A DNA stretch of 64,000 nt. Origin: Acidobacteriaceae bacterium (GTDB lineage Bacteria; Acidobacteriota; Terriglobia; Terriglobales; Acidobacteriaceae). How positions within the stretch are numbered: the first letter of the stretch is position 1; every line of letters begins with the position of its first letter. The translations under genes were made by a program, and so were the position numbers. This document shows, in pieces, positions 1 through 8,594 of the stretch. The notes beneath the pieces were generated by a model. That model saw nothing but the letters and a program-made list of their open reading frames with translations. It did not search any database and was not told the origin of the DNA. The stretch spans positions 1 to 64,000 of the forward strand of contig JAOAPN010000003.1 in the NCBI GenBank assembly GCA_025462885.1. Direction: 5' to 3'.

Positions 1-485
1 GAGAGATTTGTATTCTTGAATCGGTTGTTGACCACCGCGACGGCATTGGCTCGGGAAAGATACAAACCCGGCCCCTGAAGGTTAGTGAACGTGTTGGTGT
101 CGAAGATCAGGCTCTCGAAGACCGGACTCATAGAGCTGACATTTTCTGGCCCGTCCTGTACGGCTACGACGAGTGCGCCGAGATGCACATCCTGATCTGG
201 AATCGCTATCGGTGGAAAGCTCCCGACGTTCGTGAACTGGTTGCCGCGAAACACCACGTTTTGGACTCCCGGTCCCTCCCCACCAGACCAAACACCCACA
301 ACGATTCCATGTCCTGTCTGACCCGTGAAGGAATTCTTCTCGACCAGCCCAAGCGACGTCTCCAGCAGAATCCCGCGCGGACGGTTGTACAGAAATTGAT
401 TGTTGCGGATTACGAAACGCGCTCCTGACCGCGACAGATCGTCAATCAGGGTAACTCCCTGTGGTGCATTCTTCTTCAGGTTGAT
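1..485 (-). pseudogene. right-handed beta-helix glycosidase-like fragment, N-terminus lost
   Basis: Reading leftward there is one open frame of about 160 codons that continues past the left edge. Its translation shows parallel beta-helix rungs: asparagine ladders such as RNNQFLYN and NNRFKN, turns such as RPRGILLE, and a repeating N-x-F spacing. The RPRGILL rung and the neighbouring alpha-galactosidase piece recall GH110 alpha-1,3-galactosidases, but pectate-lyase-like families share the fold, so the enzyme class is a guess. No start codon or signal peptide is present. The frame runs straight into sequence that, on the other strand, encodes GH27, so the 5' end was cut off by a rearrangement near 485-490. 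It is probably non-functional, although the left part cannot be seen. Confidence 0.6.
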
Positions 486-490
486 GCTGA

Positions 491-1003
491 GTCCAATCTT
501 GGCTCGCGCAGTACGCCGGACCTGGCCACTGGAACGACCCCGACATGCTCGAGGTCGGAAATGGAAAGCTTACCAGTGATGAGAGCCGGACTCATATGGG
601 GCTCTGGGCGATGCTCGCAGCTCCACTTCTTGCCGGCAACAATCTAAGCCAGCTCTCCCCAGATGTTCTGGCTGTTCTCACGAACCGCGAGATCATCGCA
701 ATCGATCAGGATCCGCTCGGTAGGCAGGCGGAACGAATTTACGCGAAGGGGCCAATCGAGATCTGGTCACGTCCACTTGCTGACGGCTCCGTGGCGCTCG
801 CAATCTTCAACTTTGGAGAAGACGAATCCTTCCTGCGTGGTTTCTCGCTTCATCTCGCGGCGGCTGGAGCAGCCAACGGGTGGAACGCGCGCGATGTGTG
901 GGCAGGAAAGGATCTCGGACCGATCCATGACAACTACAAATTCACGCTGAAGCGACGCGCCTCTCTGATTCTCACATTAAGTCGGGGACAAGCTCACGAC
1001 TGA
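491..1003 (+). pseudogene. GH27 alpha-galactosidase, C-terminal fragment
   Basis: This frame encodes the C-terminal part of a GH27 alpha-galactosidase, which removes terminal alpha-linked galactose from oligosaccharides. It begins inside the barrel with YAGPGHWNDPDML; the Asp in the NDPDM block belongs to the active-site region of the family. It then reads RTHMGLWAMLAAPLLAGN and DQDPLGRQ, and ends in the antiparallel beta C-terminal domain. Roughly 170 residues remain of a protein normally over 400. Stop codons lie in frame just upstream (482 and 488), and the first methionine, at 545, is internal to the fold. The N-terminal half with the catalytic nucleophile is absent, so this is a dead fragment abutting the beta-helix fragment. 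Confidence 0.85.
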
Positions 1004-1451
1004 GTCTGCATAAGGTGAGCAAGGCTAACGAAAAGATGCCTGGCCGCAATCTCGAACATCGCTCTTGGATCCGCAAAAGACTGTTCTTACGCCGAAATGG
1101 GCATCTTCTGCACCGCCAACTGCAGTGTCCGGCTTCTTTTGTACCAGTGGAGTTGATACAACACTCCTCTTATTCCAGTTCGATCGCTTCTCCACTGGTA
1201 CAAAAAGAGCCGGGCAGACCATTCTACCCTGCAACCATAGACTAGGCCGGACGCAAGCTCCACCCCGAGTATGCCCAGTGAACTACCATGCAGCTTGATG
1301 GTAGGGGGCAACGTCAGGGTGGATTCACGCGGTACTCTGCTGGAAGTTTTGTGACCACTTCAAAACTTTGTCAACTCTTAGAAGATTTCGGATTTGGTCG
1401 ATTACTAGCGCGGAAAAATCCGAAGAGTTGAAATTGCTCAAAACCCTGTTT
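1004..1451. other. intergenic region carrying a MITE-like element
   Basis: No credible gene is seen in either direction. The short open frames here are low-complexity shadows. The only structured feature is the palindromic element at 1126-1216. Confidence 0.5.
1126..1216. repeat. MITE-like palindromic element with IS3-type ends
   Basis: A 91-bp element has 27-bp terminal inverted repeats that differ at three positions. Each begins TGYCCGGC and contains TTTTGTACCAGTGGAG. The same core (TGCCCG, then TTTTGTACC, then GTGAG) forms both ends of the full IS3-family element at 19601-20888. The interior of about 37 bp codes for nothing. This is what a non-autonomous miniature derivative mobilised by that transposase would look like. 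No target duplication is obvious. Confidence 0.65.
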
Positions 1452-1913
1452 TCAGCGAACTATGGGTGGTATTGGATCATCGGGCATTAGCCGCTCCAGG
1501 GCCGGGGGGCATGAGTTGTTGACGACGATGCCTTGATCGAAAAGGACTGACGAGTGGTACACGAAATTGGCATAGGTTCGGTCGGCGCACGCTGACGGTG
1601 CATCGATCAGGACCTGGAAGTAATGCATTCTGGGGCTCCAAGTGAACGAGGTGCGCCCTTGGGAATCGGTCACTAGCTTCTGAGGTGTGACGTGTCGTCT
1701 AACTCGTCGCGGCGTAGCGCCTGAGAAGAACAACAAATGTTGATCTGGAACGAACCTATGTTCGTTAAGGTTGACTAAGACCATTGATCTTTGTTGAGCT
1801 TGACCAGCCAACAGGGTTCCGCTTGCTGCTAGGAGCAATGGAACTGCTAGCAGGTTGACCGAACGCTTCCACAATCGATGTGGTATCACTCGCGGGACCT
1901 TGAGCTTAGGCAT
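1452..1913 (-). CDS. hypothetical exported protein
   Basis: The product has 153 residues. A basic N-terminus (KRSVN) is followed by a hydrophobic stretch, LLAVPLLLAASGTLLAGQAQ, with an A-x-A-like end near residue 39, so it is probably exported. The mature part contains a short beta-rich segment (TDSQGRTSFTWSPRMHYFQV) that recalls the Ig-like modules of surface proteins. Three cysteines remain after the signal. I do not recognise a family. It lies in a decayed region, and the start has no strong ribosome-binding site. Confidence 0.5.
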   Translation of the reverse strand: MPKLKVPRVIPHRLWKRSVNLLAVPLLLAASGTLLAGQAQQRSMVLVNLNEHRFVPDQHLLFFSGATPRRVRRHVTPQKLVTDSQGRTSFTWSPRMHYFQVLIDAPSACADRTYANFVYHSSVLFDQGIVVNNSCPPALERLMPDDPIPPIVR

Positions 1914-2060
1914 ATATCGTTAGACACCGTCCATGTAGCCGCTGTTCCAATCTCCTACAAATCAACTTTTTGGCAACTTCGGCATGGTTATTGCCGCGAA
2001 CCCCGTTTTGCGTGAATTTTGGACGGACGCACGGCCAAGCCGAAGCGGTAAACTTGGGCC

Positions 2061-2318
2061 ATGCAAGGCAGTGTCTACCTCTACTTCGGCCATACCCTTC
2101 TCACGCAAGGCTCGTTTGCTGATCTTGCGCGTCTTGGCATCGAGCCGAAGAACGGTCTTCGGCTCAGTTTCTACGATCTTGATGCTGACAACAACGACCG
2201 ACCGACGTATCTGTGTGCGGAAGGTAACCTTTATCAGAGCGAGGATGGCCGTTGGCATGCATCTGTGGACAAGGAGAGCTTCCGCACGGTCTTACGATCA
2301 GAGGTCGTGAGCCACTAG
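2061..2318 (+). CDS. small hypothetical protein
   Basis: An 85-residue product has a balanced composition (YLYFGH, LSFYDLDADNNDRPTYL, EGNLYQSEDGRWHASV) and looks like a folded cytoplasmic domain. Its acidic and aromatic make-up is unlike the antisense frame. There is no signal peptide, no membrane segment and no clear ribosome-binding site upstream of the ATG. I do not recognise the family. Similar short proteins occur as accessory or phage-borne genes, which would suit this region. Confidence 0.5.
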   Translation: MQGSVYLYFGHTLLTQGSFADLARLGIEPKNGLRLSFYDLDADNNDRPTYLCAEGNLYQSEDGRWHASVDKESFRTVLRSEVVSH

Positions 2319-2379
2319 CGAGGTAGACATCACGCGAACGGAATCTCCTCGAAAGTCACAGTTTTCGGCAACTTCGCAA

Positions 2380-2487
2380 TTAGACCTTCTGCACACTTTG
2401 CACCGATGCCCACGACCATGCGGCAATTCTGCCAGAGAGGTCACTAAGAGGGATGGGTTCAAAGTCCGGCCTAACGGATTCACTCAT
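2380..2487 (-). CDS. possible very small protein overlapping the upstream gene
   Basis: A 35-codon frame starts inside the last codons of the 65-residue gene just upstream (stop at 2480-2482, start at 2487). That arrangement allows coupled translation. Its peptide (MSESVRPDFEPIPLSDLSG, then a Trp-rich end) is acidic at first and has no known relatives that I recognise. A longer alternative frame also covers this stretch. Existence is uncertain. Confidence 0.25.
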   Translation of the reverse strand: MSESVRPDFEPIPLSDLSGRIAAWSWASVQSVQKV

Positions 2488-2677
2488 GAGTCCCTACCTC
2501 AATACCGTTTAGCCGCATGAGACTTCGATGGTGGTCAAGTGCTAGACCATAGGCAGCGATGGCAGCGGTCTTGGCGATTTCACTACAGTCGAGTTCAAAC
2601 CGACTGGCCGATAGAGCGGCCTGAAGCATCATGCGTTGTGCTGACTCTTGCTGCTGTGCAATAGTGGGTTCTGTCAT
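2480..2677 (-). CDS. small helical hypothetical protein
   Basis: A 65-residue protein is predicted as mostly alpha-helical (IAQQQESAQRMMLQAALSAS, then SEIAKTAAIAAYGLALDHH). An AGAG-type ribosome-binding site lies just upstream of the ATG. It sits 49 bp downstream of the 283-residue gene and on the same strand, so it may be transcribed with it. I do not recognise the family. Short helical proteins beside repetitive beta-rich proteins occur in phage structural modules, but nothing here proves a phage origin. Confidence 0.5.
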   Translation of the reverse strand: MTEPTIAQQQESAQRMMLQAALSASRFELDCSEIAKTAAIAAYGLALDHHRSLMRLNGIEVGTHE

Positions 2678-2726
2678 TTGTGTTCTCTTTTCGTGGGACG
2701 GGTTAGTGGTGGGCGGGACTAGGTGG

Positions 2727-3578
2727 TTAGATCCAGCGATAAACTACTGTGTCGTTGTGATTGATAAAGCAGAGGCCGAGGTCGTCAGGTCGGTCATTGT
2801 TGCGTAAAGTGAAGCTGCCGTTGCTGACACCTGTAATCTCATGGACCGTACGGTTCCACGAGTCGATGAACTCGCAATACTCCGGCGTAGGAGTGTGGCC
2901 AGATCCTCCACCCGATCCCTCTGGGTGGTAGATAGCTTGGCGTGCTGGCCATTCACTGTCGAGCTGCACGGTAGGTTTGCGCCCGGCCAACGTCGTCACA
3001 GATGCCGTGCCGCCAGCGGGACAGTAGACGGTGCCTGACGTAGCAGCAAGGGCGTTGCTGCTGACCCGTTGGTTCGTAATCAATCCGTCATGATCGACTA
3101 CGGCTGTCCCGTTCACTGAGAGAGCGGATACAGGTGCGCCGTTCCCAAAACAGATCAAGCCAGCGTTGTCGATGGTGAGCAGGAGAACGCCTGCTGTCTC
3201 GTCCGTTATGCGAATAGACATTAGATCACCGAATAAGAAAACGTTTGAGGTGTGACCTGCCGTAGCATCCGGGTAGGCGCAATCGAATGAGGTTGAAGAG
3301 AAGCCGAGGATGAATGCTCCCGGCATAATCCCTATGCCCGCGCATGGTCCAACAGATACGGTTGTAATGTTTCGAGATGAAAGTAGAGCAGACCCGGTAA
3401 TGCGGTTCAATCCTTGTGAGGGTACGCTGCCCTCAGTAAGTGTTGTGCCGTTGAACAGTTGTCTGCTGGACAGGGTCAAACCGCCAGACGGTGTGCCTGC
3501 GCCCAGTTCAACCGCACCTGCGTTGGACGCCGCAAGTGCTTGCTTGTTCGATATTGCGTCACTAAGTAGAAAGGCCAT
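2727..3578 (-). CDS. hypothetical protein, possible phage-type structural protein
   Basis: The product has 283 residues and no signal peptide. It is rich in Gly, Ser, Thr and Ala with predicted beta structure (SGGLTLSSRQLFNGTTL, then SGTVYCPAGGTASVTTLAG). Residues about 125-150 (IRITDETAGVLLLTIDNAG) closely resemble the start of the 118-residue protein encoded 3 bp upstream (ILKDETANVNILYIDNIG), so the two are paralogous modules in one transcription unit. Composition and pairing would fit a tail, base-plate or surface-lattice component, but this is inference from appearance. No catalytic motif is visible. Confidence 0.55.
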   Translation of the reverse strand: MAFLLSDAISNKQALAASNAGAVELGAGTPSGGLTLSSRQLFNGTTLTEGSVPSQGLNRITGSALLSSRNITTVSVGPCAGIGIMPGAFILGFSSTSFDCAYPDATAGHTSNVFLFGDLMSIRITDETAGVLLLTIDNAGLICFGNGAPVSALSVNGTAVVDHDGLITNQRVSSNALAATSGTVYCPAGGTASVTTLAGRKPTVQLDSEWPARQAIYHPEGSGGGSGHTPTPEYCEFIDSWNRTVHEITGVSNGSFTLRNNDRPDDLGLCFINHNDTVVYRWI

Positions 3579-3581
3579 TGG

Positions 3582-3938
3582 TCACCAAATGTTGTAGTTC
3601 ACAGTAAGAGCAGAAGTCGTGCTGCTGTTTGTGAATTGAGTTGAGGTCGTAGTGGCGGCGGATGGAACCGCGCTTGCCGTGACAGTTGGGACTTGAGGAA
3701 GGCTATAGCCGATTGAGCCAGAGCCTGAAATGGGGATCACGATGGTGCCGGAGAGCGAGGATGCGCACCCAGCAGTCGCAACTGCATCTGCAAAGTATGC
3801 ACCTGAAGAGATGACGCTCACCCCGGCAAAGGACAGTGCTTGTCCCGCGTTGGCGCTGCCCATCAGACCCGCTTGTCCAATGTTGTCGATGTACAAAATG
3901 TTCACATTTGCGGTTTCGTCTTTCAGAATGAAGGGCAT
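3582..3938 (-). CDS. hypothetical protein, short paralogue of the downstream gene product
   Basis: A 118-residue Ser/Thr/Ala-rich beta protein begins with a DETAN-x-x-x-L-x-IDN-x-G module that is repeated inside the 283-residue neighbour. The genes are separated by 3 bp. The start lies within a few bases of the point where a TonB-dependent receptor remnant begins on the other strand, so the original 5' context of this transcription unit may be lost. No signal peptide or known domain is recognised. Confidence 0.5.
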   Translation of the reverse strand: MPFILKDETANVNILYIDNIGQAGLMGSANAGQALSFAGVSVISSGAYFADAVATAGCASSLSGTIVIPISGSGSIGYSLPQVPTVTASAVPSAATTTSTQFTNSSTTSALTVNYNIW

Positions 3939-3944
3939 CGCTAC

Positions 3945-4518
3945 GCGACCTTCTCGGCGGATTCTCCAGCGGGTGTTTTACAAGTCGGACGTATCGCTGC
4001 GGAAGGAAGGGCTGGCGTTGAGATCCGCCAGTATCGCCCTGCGCAGTATGATCCTGGAACGCCTAACGGCAATCTTTCCTTCGATGGCCGGTTTACCGGT
4101 GCGGACGCGACGCACATCGGCAATCCTGTTGCGGACCTCGTATTTGGTGTGCCTTATACTGCGACCGTAACGCAGCTTGTCACCTCGGACGGCCTGGTCA
4201 CCCTTGGTTGGAACCAATACCAGGCATACCTGCAGGACGACTACAAAATTACGCCGAAGCTGACTTTGAACCTAGGGATGCGCTACGAATATCAGCTGCC
4301 CTTCCGCGAGGTGCACGGGCTGGCGAACGTCTGGGACTAAGCGACGAACCCGTTCCCGACTTCTGGCAGCGGAATCGATGGACTCATCAAGCCAGATCGC
4401 AATAATTTCGCACCGCGCATCGGTTTTGCCCTATAGCATCACGTCGTGCGCGGCGGCACCGGTGTTTACTATGGCTTCATCCGTTGGTCTGAGCTTTCAT
4501 CGGGGTATGGACTGACAT
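3945..4518 (+). pseudogene. TonB-dependent receptor (Oar-like) fragment with in-frame stops
   Basis: This frame reads as part of the beta-barrel of a large acidobacterial Oar-like TonB-dependent receptor. Recognisable blocks are FDGRFTG, NPVADLVFGVP, YLQDDYKITPKLTLNLGMRYEY, then FPTSGSGIDGLIKPDRNNFAPRIGFAL and GGTGVYYG. These match the order seen in the family. Stop codons interrupt the same frame at 4338 (TAA) and 4432 (TAG), and a final stop follows at 4516. Both ends are missing relative to a normal protein of about 1000 residues. It is a decayed internal fragment with no function expected. Confidence 0.8.
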
Positions 4519-5175
4519 GATTGCAAGAGGGGCATTCTACCTATTTGATGCCGCAGTCGTGGCATCGCGAGGTGCGCTGCTTCGTCGATCAGCAGGAGAG
4601 CAGCGAGGTCTCCTGCGCTGAGTACGACGCGGGAATGGTGGGCTTTCAACGCCGTCTGCTGATGAAGGGTGCATCATCTCTCCCACAATTGGTCCCGGCC
4701 GGATGATGGCAACCTGCACCACTAGGTCATATGAGCTGTTTGTTATAAAGTAAACGTTGGAGTTACGAAGGTACCCAGAAAAATAACATAGACATTTCGT
4801 TTTGACGCTGCTACCTTCACTGACATTCGTCTTACAACTTGAACCGCCGTTTGCTTCAACTTTCGAATCCATGCCTTGGAGCGGTGCCTTGAATCTTTTT
4901 CCGTACGTTTGTCTGCCGTTACGCTCACCACTTTTCAGAATCTACCCCAATCCAATTCAGTCGCCATAGTCGCAGTCTAGCCTTCACTGCGCCTTGTCGC
5001 GGGACCTCTGTCCCTGGACTTATGCAACTAACTTCCTAATATGTAGGGAGCACCTGTTCGGTGCCAGGGACTCTTTAGTCCGCACATCGTCTTGTGCTTC
5101 TAGTGATCTTGCAATTAGCGGCAGTGGTTTCGTTCCAGTGACAGTCAGCAGACGATCAACAATCGCGTAGAACAG
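4519..5175. other. intergenic, no gene recognised
   Basis: Only short shadow frames occur. The first part may be further decayed receptor sequence, but no family motif is legible. Any promoter for the secreted-protein array would lie at the right end. Confidence 0.4.
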
Positions 5176-5202
5176 ATGACTGTGAGAAGGCAGAGGGTAA
5201 AA

Positions 5203-6081
5203 GTGAAAAAGATAGAGTGGATTCTTATCACGCTGTCACTAGCTACGAGTGTAAGTGCACAGAACACGTTTCCTACCAGCGGCAACGTGGGCATCGGAAC
5301 TTCGACCCCAGTGGGTCAATTTCAGGTGATGGGTAGTACGGCATGGGATGGGTCAGGAAAATACTACTTCACCAATAATGCTTCTTTGTTTGGAAAAAAC
5401 AATCTGATTTTGACAGGGTGGTTGGACAGCGGAAATGACGGATGGAGCTTTGGATCAATTGCCAGAAATTCCATCGTATTCAACATAAATACAAGCGGGA
5501 TCCAGGGTGCGGTTGGAACCGAGAAATATTCGATTCAGCTTGAAGGAAATAGCGAGTCTCTGGAATTCCTGTCTACAACACAAGCCTCTTCTCCAATAAT
5601 GGTTTTGACGCAAACCGGTAACATCGGTATCGGGACCGCAAGCCCTGGCTCTACATTGGAAGTGAACGGTAATGTCAAATTAACCAGCGGCAGTGGGGCC
5701 TCGCTCACGTTTCCCGACGGAACTACTCAAAGCACTGCTTGGACCGGAACACTCTGCGGCGGTGACTACGCTGAATCCGTAGACGCGGCGGAGAATCGTG
5801 CGCTCTATCAGCCGGGCGACGTTTTGGTAATCAGTCGCGACGCTACCGCTGATGTTGCCCGATCGAATCGGCCCTATTCGAAGATGGTGAGCGGCATCTA
5901 TTCGACGAAGCCAGGAATGGTGGGACGACGGCAACAGGGGAAGGGCAACTCTCCTGAAGTCCCCATGGCCATGATCGGGATTGTGCCCACCAAGGTCAGC
6001 GCAGAAAATGGACCGATCGAGCGAGGAGACCTATTGGTGACTTCCGCCACCGAGGGCTATGCGATGAAGGGGACCGACTAG
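5203..6081 (+). CDS. secreted GIGT-repeat protein, paralogue 1, truncated by an amber codon
   Basis: This is the first of five tandem paralogues. A GTG start at 5203, behind an AGAGGG ribosome-binding site, gives a signal peptide ending VSAQ; an in-frame ATG at 5176 is an alternative. The mature N-terminus has GNVGIGTSTP, and a second copy (GNIGIGTASP) precedes the conserved domain: FPDGTTQSTAW, CGGDYAES, then GIYSTKPGMVGRR and GIVPTKVSAENGPI. Such GIGT-x-x-P repeats are common in tail-fibre-like and surface proteins, and the GGDYAE block recalls self-cleaving phage tail domains. The frame ends at TAG (6079) where paralogues have Arg. The remaining 29 conserved codons (ending IEVLVTLQ) follow in frame to 6171. 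The truncated protein may be inactive unless the amber codon is read through. Confidence 0.75.
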   Translation: MKKIEWILITLSLATSVSAQNTFPTSGNVGIGTSTPVGQFQVMGSTAWDGSGKYYFTNNASLFGKNNLILTGWLDSGNDGWSFGSIARNSIVFNINTSGIQGAVGTEKYSIQLEGNSESLEFLSTTQASSPIMVLTQTGNIGIGTASPGSTLEVNGNVKLTSGSGASLTFPDGTTQSTAWTGTLCGGDYAESVDAAENRALYQPGDVLVISRDATADVARSNRPYSKMVSGIYSTKPGMVGRRQQGKGNSPEVPMAMIGIVPTKVSAENGPIERGDLLVTSATEGYAMKGTD

Positions 6082-6245
6082 TCCCGCATGCTCGGTGCCT
6101 TCATTGGCAAGGCACTGGGAGAACTGAGTTCTGGTAAAGGAATGATCGAAGTCCTGGTCACGCTGCAATAGGAGAACGTCTCTACAGACTCGTGACAAAG
6201 GCGCACAGATACCAGCCCCGCAAACTTCACAAAGGACCAGTCAAC

Positions 6246-7469
6246 ATGAACGCGAAAACAATATTGAAGAAAATCAGTGTAATTGGGCTGTATATCGCCG
6301 CTGCGACCCTTGGTGCACCAGCGCAGTTGACCGGCGGCGGTACCACCAACTCGCTTCCAAAGTTTTCAGGGAGTGCAACGCTCACGAATTCGTCCGTCGT
6401 CGAAGTGAACGGAAACGTCGGGATTGGCACCGCGAACCCGCTTGTAAATTTGGACATCAACGGAATCGTTCGCGTTGCGGGAAGTACCACCCCGACAGTA
6501 ACTTCTCAAGGAGGATATTTGGGCTGGAATGCCTTAACTGGTGACACAGGGGAGACTGACTTCATCAACAATCAAGGCTACGGAACAGGCGGATTTGCCT
6601 TCTTCAATACGCCACCTTCTGGGAGCCCAAAGACGACGTTGATGTTTCTTACAGGTAGTGGCAATCTCGGCGTAGGCACGACGACTCCGAATTATCCTTT
6701 GACTTTCGGACACAACAGCTCCTTCAATCAGAATTTCACTGGGAGCGACAGTGTCCTATCCACTATCGCTTTTCAAAACAACTATGGAGGTCTATTCACA
6801 AACGCTACAGTCGCCGCAGTACAGCCTCCTGGATATTATGGCGATGCCGCGGCGTTGACTTTCTCCACGGCAATTGGTGGTTTGAATGAGCGCATGCGAA
6901 TCCTGCCGGAAGGTCTGGTAGGCATAGGAACGAAGACTCCAAGCGCCCTCTTGGAAGTGGCCGGGACTGTAAAGCTGAGCGGCGGAGGGAGTTTTATCAC
7001 TTTCTCTGACGGGTCCGTTCAGAGCGTTGCATGGACTGGATCCCTCTGTGGGGGCGACTACGCCGAGTCGGTCGATGTATCGGGCAGTCGCACGGACTAC
7101 GAGCCGGGGGATGTACTCGTGCTTGATCCAGCTCATCCGGGCAGCTTCTTGAAGTCGAATAGGCGCTACTCGCGCCTCGTGGCTGGTATCTATTCGACCA
7201 AGCCGGGCGTGGTGGGACGACGTCAGGCGACCGATCCAAAGTTGAGCGTAAGCGAAGTGCCGATGGCGATGGTTGGCATTGTCCCCACGAAGGTCACCTC
7301 GGAGAACGGTCCGATTGAAGTCGGCGATCTTTTGGTCTCTTCCTCGCTTCCGGCCCACGCCATGAAAGGTAGCGACGACTCGATGAAGACAGGAACCGTG
7401 ATTGGAAAAGCTCTTGGGAGCTTGTCAACTGGTACAGGAGTTATCGAAGTTCTGGTGTCACTTCAATAG
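6246..7469 (+). CDS. secreted GIGT-repeat protein, paralogue 2
   Basis: The product has 407 residues. The ATG at 6246 follows an AAAGGA site and opens a signal peptide ending PAQ. Three structural repeats are visible, NVGIGTANP, NLGVGTTTP and LVGIGTKTP, each followed by a short hydrophobic strand ending in G. The last about 170 residues are the array-wide domain: FSDGSVQSVAW, CGGDYAESVDVSG, EPGDVLVLDP, GIYSTKPGVVGRR, EVPMAMVGIVPTKV, HAMKGSD and a final IEVLVSLQ. The GGDYAE and VGIV blocks resemble the intramolecular cleavage/chaperone domains at the ends of phage tail proteins, but the catalytic residues are not assigned. It is intact and probably exported. The role may be adhesin or surface fibre; this is inferred. 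Confidence 0.8.
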   Translation: MNAKTILKKISVIGLYIAAATLGAPAQLTGGGTTNSLPKFSGSATLTNSSVVEVNGNVGIGTANPLVNLDINGIVRVAGSTTPTVTSQGGYLGWNALTGDTGETDFINNQGYGTGGFAFFNTPPSGSPKTTLMFLTGSGNLGVGTTTPNYPLTFGHNSSFNQNFTGSDSVLSTIAFQNNYGGLFTNATVAAVQPPGYYGDAAALTFSTAIGGLNERMRILPEGLVGIGTKTPSALLEVAGTVKLSGGGSFITFSDGSVQSVAWTGSLCGGDYAESVDVSGSRTDYEPGDVLVLDPAHPGSFLKSNRRYSRLVAGIYSTKPGVVGRRQATDPKLSVSEVPMAMVGIVPTKVTSENGPIEVGDLLVSSSLPAHAMKGSDDSMKTGTVIGKALGSLSTGTGVIEVLVSLQ

Positions 7470-7530
7470 CAGGCTTTGCCTTCGCAAGGATTCAGGTCGC
7501 TATTTTCAGAAAGAAACGAAAGAAGAATCA

Positions 7531-8495
7531 ATGAACAGATCGGTGAAACTACTAGCGGCATGGTTCGTACTCTCGGCAATGAGAGCGATGGCTCAAAATA
7601 CAACTGCGACCACCCTTGTTGTCGGATCCGGTGGCGAATTCCAGATATCTGACCACGGTCAGACTACTATTTCAACCACTAATGGTGGGTCTTTATTGCA
7701 TGTTCATTAGGCGGGTGGTTGGTATGCAAGTGCGCCAACTAGTTCCGCGTTGATGCTCTCTACGGACGGGGGAGGCGCTAATAATTTTCTCCTGAGCGGG
7801 GGAGCAGCGAGCGGAGTGAACTTCTCTTTCCGCGCTGACGGCCAAGCTTACTTTGGAGGAAATGTCGGCATTGGCACGACGAACCCACTAGGAATATTAG
7901 ACGTGAATGGTACGGCCACATCGGTGGGAGGATTTGTGGTTTCAGGTGCAAATCTTGATCCCAATGGCTCCTATAACCTGGCTCCCCTCCAGAACAGCGC
8001 AAAGCTGTTGCAGGGGTGGAATCGATCCGGAGGACAAGGGGAGATCGATCTCATCTCAAACCGATCAGGTGGAGTCAATGGCGGATTTGCCTTCTACGAC
8101 TATGCCAATAATGGGACCTTGAATTCACTCGTGTCATTTCAAGGTAACGGTAATGTCGGTATCGGCACGATGTGGCCAGGAGTGAAGTTGGATGTCGCAG
8201 GGATGGTTGCGGGAATCTACTCGACAAAGCCGGGTGTGGTGGGAAGGCGACAGACCACTGATCCGAAGGCTAGCACGACCGAGGTTCCGATGGCCATAAT
8301 AGGAGTCGTCCCACCAAGGTCAGCGCTGAGAATGGGCGGATCAATATTGGTGACCTACTTGTCACCTCCTCGACTTCAGGACATGCCATGAAAGGTACGA
8401 ATCGCAACTTGATGCTCGGAGCCGTAGTCGGTAAGGCAATGGGCAAGCTTGACTCTAGTAAAGGGATGATTGAAGTACTGGTGACTTTGCAGTAG
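7531..8495 (+). pseudogene. secreted GIGT-repeat protein, paralogue 3, decayed
   Basis: The ATG at 7531 begins a signal peptide (KLLAAWFVLSAMRAMAQ). Three lesions are visible. An in-frame TAG lies at 7708. About 70 codons are missing in frame near 8208, so that LDVAGM joins VAGIYSTKPG and the whole GGDYAES/PGDVLV part is gone. One base is lost near 8312, after which the correct frame (TKVSAENGRI, then HAMKGTN, then IEVLVTLQ) resumes to the stop at 8493. The central part (GANLDPNGSYNLAPLQNS, then GNVGIGTMWPG) is nearly the same as paralogue 5. It cannot make a normal protein. Confidence 0.85.
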
Positions 8496-8594
8496 CGGGC
8501 GAAATTGTCCGCTGATCTCACAGGGAAATTTGAAACCATGATGAGAGCCGTCCTGTTATCGGATTCGCAAACGAGAGGTCGAGAGAGGCAGGAT

